Part shown: positions 62,447 through 64,000 of the stretch, in pieces
Layout: every line of letters starts with the position of its first letter
Position numbering within the stretch: the first letter of the stretch is position 1
Program-made: the position numbers and the translations under genes
Assembly: GCF_900106745.1 (NCBI RefSeq)
Contig: NZ_FNNV01000002.1
Location: 124,001 to 188,000, forward strand
Direction: 5' to 3'
Source of the DNA: Paenibacillus sp. CF384
GTDB taxonomy: Bacteria; Bacillota; Bacilli; Paenibacillales; Paenibacillaceae
Length of the DNA: 64,000 nt
The notes under the pieces: model-generated
The model's database searches: none
Seen by the model: the letters and a program-made list of their open reading frames with translations, nothing else
What the model was told of the DNA's origin: nothing

Positions 62447-63424
62447 TCAGGTGTAGGACAACGTTTGGGCCAGATTCGAGGCATGAATCTCCATCGCAAG
62501 CTGCCGGTCCGGAAACCCTCTCTGAAGCAGCTTAAGCCCTCCCGATGCGCAAGAAATATGATGGCAGAATCGGTAGAATCGTAATCTCTGCTCATCCAAG
62601 TCGTCTCTGGACAGATACTGTTCGTAATTCGGGAAGCGAAATTGTAGGAAGCTATGCTCGTATTCCAAATCGAAGAACTCCGCTCCTTCAATATCGATGA
62701 AGTACGGTTCCAAGCTCTCATTCAGCAAAATATGATCCGGCCCCAATTCACTGTGGATGAGGCTATACTCCGCACGTGGAACGATTGTACAGCGCATGCC
62801 TTCCAACACGTCCAGCAGCCTCTCGTGCTGCTGCGCAACCCGGCTTACCTCACCTGCAAGGAAATCAAGTTGAATGATCGCATTATCGTATATCCCTGTC
62901 TCACAAGGCTTCGAATATCGATCGGCTGGGTGCCACACCTTTCCCCAAGATGACCGCTTTATCTGGTGCAAGCTGCGCAGCAGTTCATTGCACTTGCCAA
63001 ACACCTGATCCCGAAGCGCCTCAGACGGATGCTCCAGATAAGGGAGTAAGTCGCCGCCGGACACATATTCAACAAGGGCAAAGTCAAACGGATATTTCTC
63101 CTGTGACGAATCCATGGCATACAAAGCGGGAGTCCGTACGCCTTGTTCGATCAAATATTGATTGTTACGACGGAAGAGCTCAGCTCCGAACGAGCCTTGC
63201 TCCCCATTCGCATAATTAGCCGCCACCTCTTCTTCAAAGTAATTTTGCTTTAAATCCCATATGTAGAACATGAGCTTAAAACCATTCTGGGCTTGGACAA
63301 GGTATACAGTCTTCTGTGCCCCGCCATGCAGCCGCTTTGCCTTCACCGCTGTAAATCCGTTTCCAAGTGCCTCCCGCATACATGCAGTCAACTCACTAAG
63401 CTCAATCGGACAACGCTCGCTCAT
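62447..63424 (-). CDS. Aminoglycoside phosphotransferase-like kinase
   Basis: 325 residues from ATG at 63424 with GGGAG 9 nt upstream; a TTG at 63463 lacks this. The APH/choline-kinase fold is recognisable: AKRLHGGAQKTVYLVQ (N-lobe), and the catalytic loop LIHSELGPDHILLNES with DIEGAEFFD for the metal-binding DxD-type end. The catalytic Asp expected in HxD is Glu here (HSE), seen in some members. Substrate unknown; amino sugars, choline or antibiotics are possible, so a resistance role cannot be claimed. Confidence 0.75.
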   Translation of the reverse strand: MSERCPIELSELTACMREALGNGFTAVKAKRLHGGAQKTVYLVQAQNGFKLMFYIWDLKQNYFEEEVAANYANGEQGSFGAELFRRNNQYLIEQGVRTPALYAMDSSQEKYPFDFALVEYVSGGDLLPYLEHPSEALRDQVFGKCNELLRSLHQIKRSSWGKVWHPADRYSKPCETGIYDNAIIQLDFLAGEVSRVAQQHERLLDVLEGMRCTIVPRAEYSLIHSELGPDHILLNESLEPYFIDIEGAEFFDLEYEHSFLQFRFPNYEQYLSRDDLDEQRLRFYRFCHHISCASGGLKLLQRGFPDRQLAMEIHASNLAQTLSYT

Positions 63425-63563
63425 CCTCAACAGCTCCCTCAGACCATATTGCGATTCCTTCAAAATGTACCGAAAAAACGGTCAAAAATATAGACTGTTT
63501 CGGAGCCGGATGTTATGATGTTGAGTGAGTTCTTTGTAAATTTAGCGACTGATTCGGATATAT

Positions 63564-63600
63564 AAAAAAGCCTTGGAGGCATGCCTCCAAGGCTTTTATT
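63564..63600. terminator. Bidirectional terminator after the aldo/keto reductase gene
   Basis: AAAAGCCTTGGAGGC and GCCTCCAAGGCTTTT form a perfect stem with a 2-nt centre and T-runs on both strands. Confidence 0.93.
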
Positions 63601-63606
63601 TATTGG

Positions 63607-64000
63607 TTAGCGACGCAGGATATCTTCGATGCTCGCCAGCTCTTCGCTCGTAAATGACAGGTTGTTCAGCGCTGCAACGTTGTCTTCGATTTGGCTGACG
63701 CGGCTTGCGCCGATCAGGGCCGAAGTGACGCGTCCGCCGCGAAGCACCCATGCCAGCGACATCTGAGCCAGCGACTGACCGCGCTCTGCCGCAATGGCAT
63801 TGAGCTTCTGCAGCTGTGCTACACGCTCCGGTGACACTGCGCTTTCGCTCAGGAAGCCTGTTGCGCTTGCCGCGCGCGAATCGCTTGGGATCCCGTTCAA
63901 ATATTTGTTCGTCAGCAGACCTTGTGCCAGCGGACAGAACGCGATGCTGCCAACGCCGTTCTCTTCCAGTACATCCTGCAAACCGTTCTCCACCCAGCGG
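63607..64000 (-). CDS. Aldo/keto reductase (YghZ/AKR14-like), N-terminus outside window
   Basis: The C-terminal 131 residues are visible; the gene continues past the right edge. The sequence RWVENGLQDVLEENGVG, then FCPLAQGLLTNKYLNGIP, RGQSLAQMSLAWVLR and SALIGASRVSQIEDNV matches YghZ, which reduces L-glyceraldehyde 3-phosphate and other aldehydes using NADPH. The NADPH-binding end (IGASRVSQIEDN) is complete. Catalytic Tyr and Lys lie outside the window. Confidence 0.92.
   Translation of the reverse strand, partial: RWVENGLQDVLEENGVGSIAFCPLAQGLLTNKYLNGIPSDSRAASATGFLSESAVSPERVAQLQKLNAIAAERGQSLAQMSLAWVLRGGRVTSALIGASRVSQIEDNVAALNNLSFTSEELASIEDILRR

Noticed and set aside
62447..63424. Antibiotic resistance gene (aminoglycoside phosphotransferase)
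   Set aside because: Only the kinase fold is shared; the catalytic loop differs and nothing in the context points to resistance.

Overview
This is a contiguous bacterial chromosome segment that looks like a Paenibacillus-type Gram-positive. The evidence is the B. subtilis-like gene sets (ilvB-ilvN-ilvC-leuA behind a leucine T-box, infC-rpmI-rplT with an ATT start on infC, sigI-rsgI, ytqA-ytqB), the YesM/YesN-type two-component pair, large secreted glycosidases, strong GGAGG ribosome binding sites with many GTG/TTG starts, and A/T-rich Rho-independent terminators. No rRNA, tRNA, phage, insertion sequence or CRISPR array was found. Most genes up to about 50 kb are on the minus strand.

Layout. 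1-10.9 kb: sugar region with two secreted clan-A glycoside hydrolases (one cut by the window edge), a YesN/YesM two-component system, an MDR dehydrogenase and an AraC regulator. 11.0-14.5 kb: a membrane protein, a class-C beta-lactamase-like serine hydrolase, a small membrane protein and a creatininase-like amidohydrolase. 14.7-26.1 kb: a ten-gene minus-strand cluster with two PHP-type metallohydrolases, a MATE exporter, two class-III PLP enzymes (one closely resembling the aminophosphonate ammonia-lyase PbfA), a four-part CUT1-type ABC importer and a DeoR regulator. I read it as an uncharacterised aminophosphonate or phosphoamine catabolic operon. 27-36.9 kb: an MFS transporter, leucyl aminopeptidase, an RsbT-like protein next to a sensor kinase with an RsbU-N-like domain, RsgI/SigI, a Cys-containing small protein, peroxiredoxin and leuB. 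37.8-45.5 kb: a two-component pair inserted between leuB and leuA, then leuA, ilvC, ilvN, ilvB and the T-box leader. 45.6-48.2 kb: a GNAT enzyme, a Gly-rich protein and the ribosomal operon. 48-64 kb: envelope glycosyltransferases, PAP2 phosphatase, TrmB, YtqA/YtqB, a VOC protein, mannose-6-phosphate isomerase, a lipoprotein/membrane pair, a GT-C/DPM-like/DUF2304/SMR-like glycosylation cluster, a FrnE-like thiol oxidoreductase, a kinase-like protein and a YghZ-type aldo/keto reductase.

The most unusual signal is in non-coding DNA. Three intergenic regions carry arrays of 23-bp palindromes (9-bp arm, 5-nt loop, 9-bp arm). At three separate loci the same palindrome (AATGTTGCA-N5-TGCAACATT) occurs four times with exactly the same start-to-start spacing of 51, 62 and 51 bp, although the DNA between the palindromes is unrelated. 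A fourth array uses a different palindrome (GAGAGTCGG-N5-CCGACTCTC) with spacing 51, 62, 51, 62. A fifth uses a directional 28-bp element, two copies forward and two reverse, with spacing 50, 63, 50. All five therefore share a 113-bp period. The length is conserved while the sequence is not, which points to an undescribed structured or protein-organised element class. A strong minus-strand terminator after two of the arrays (26277-26301) suggests that at least those two are transcribed.
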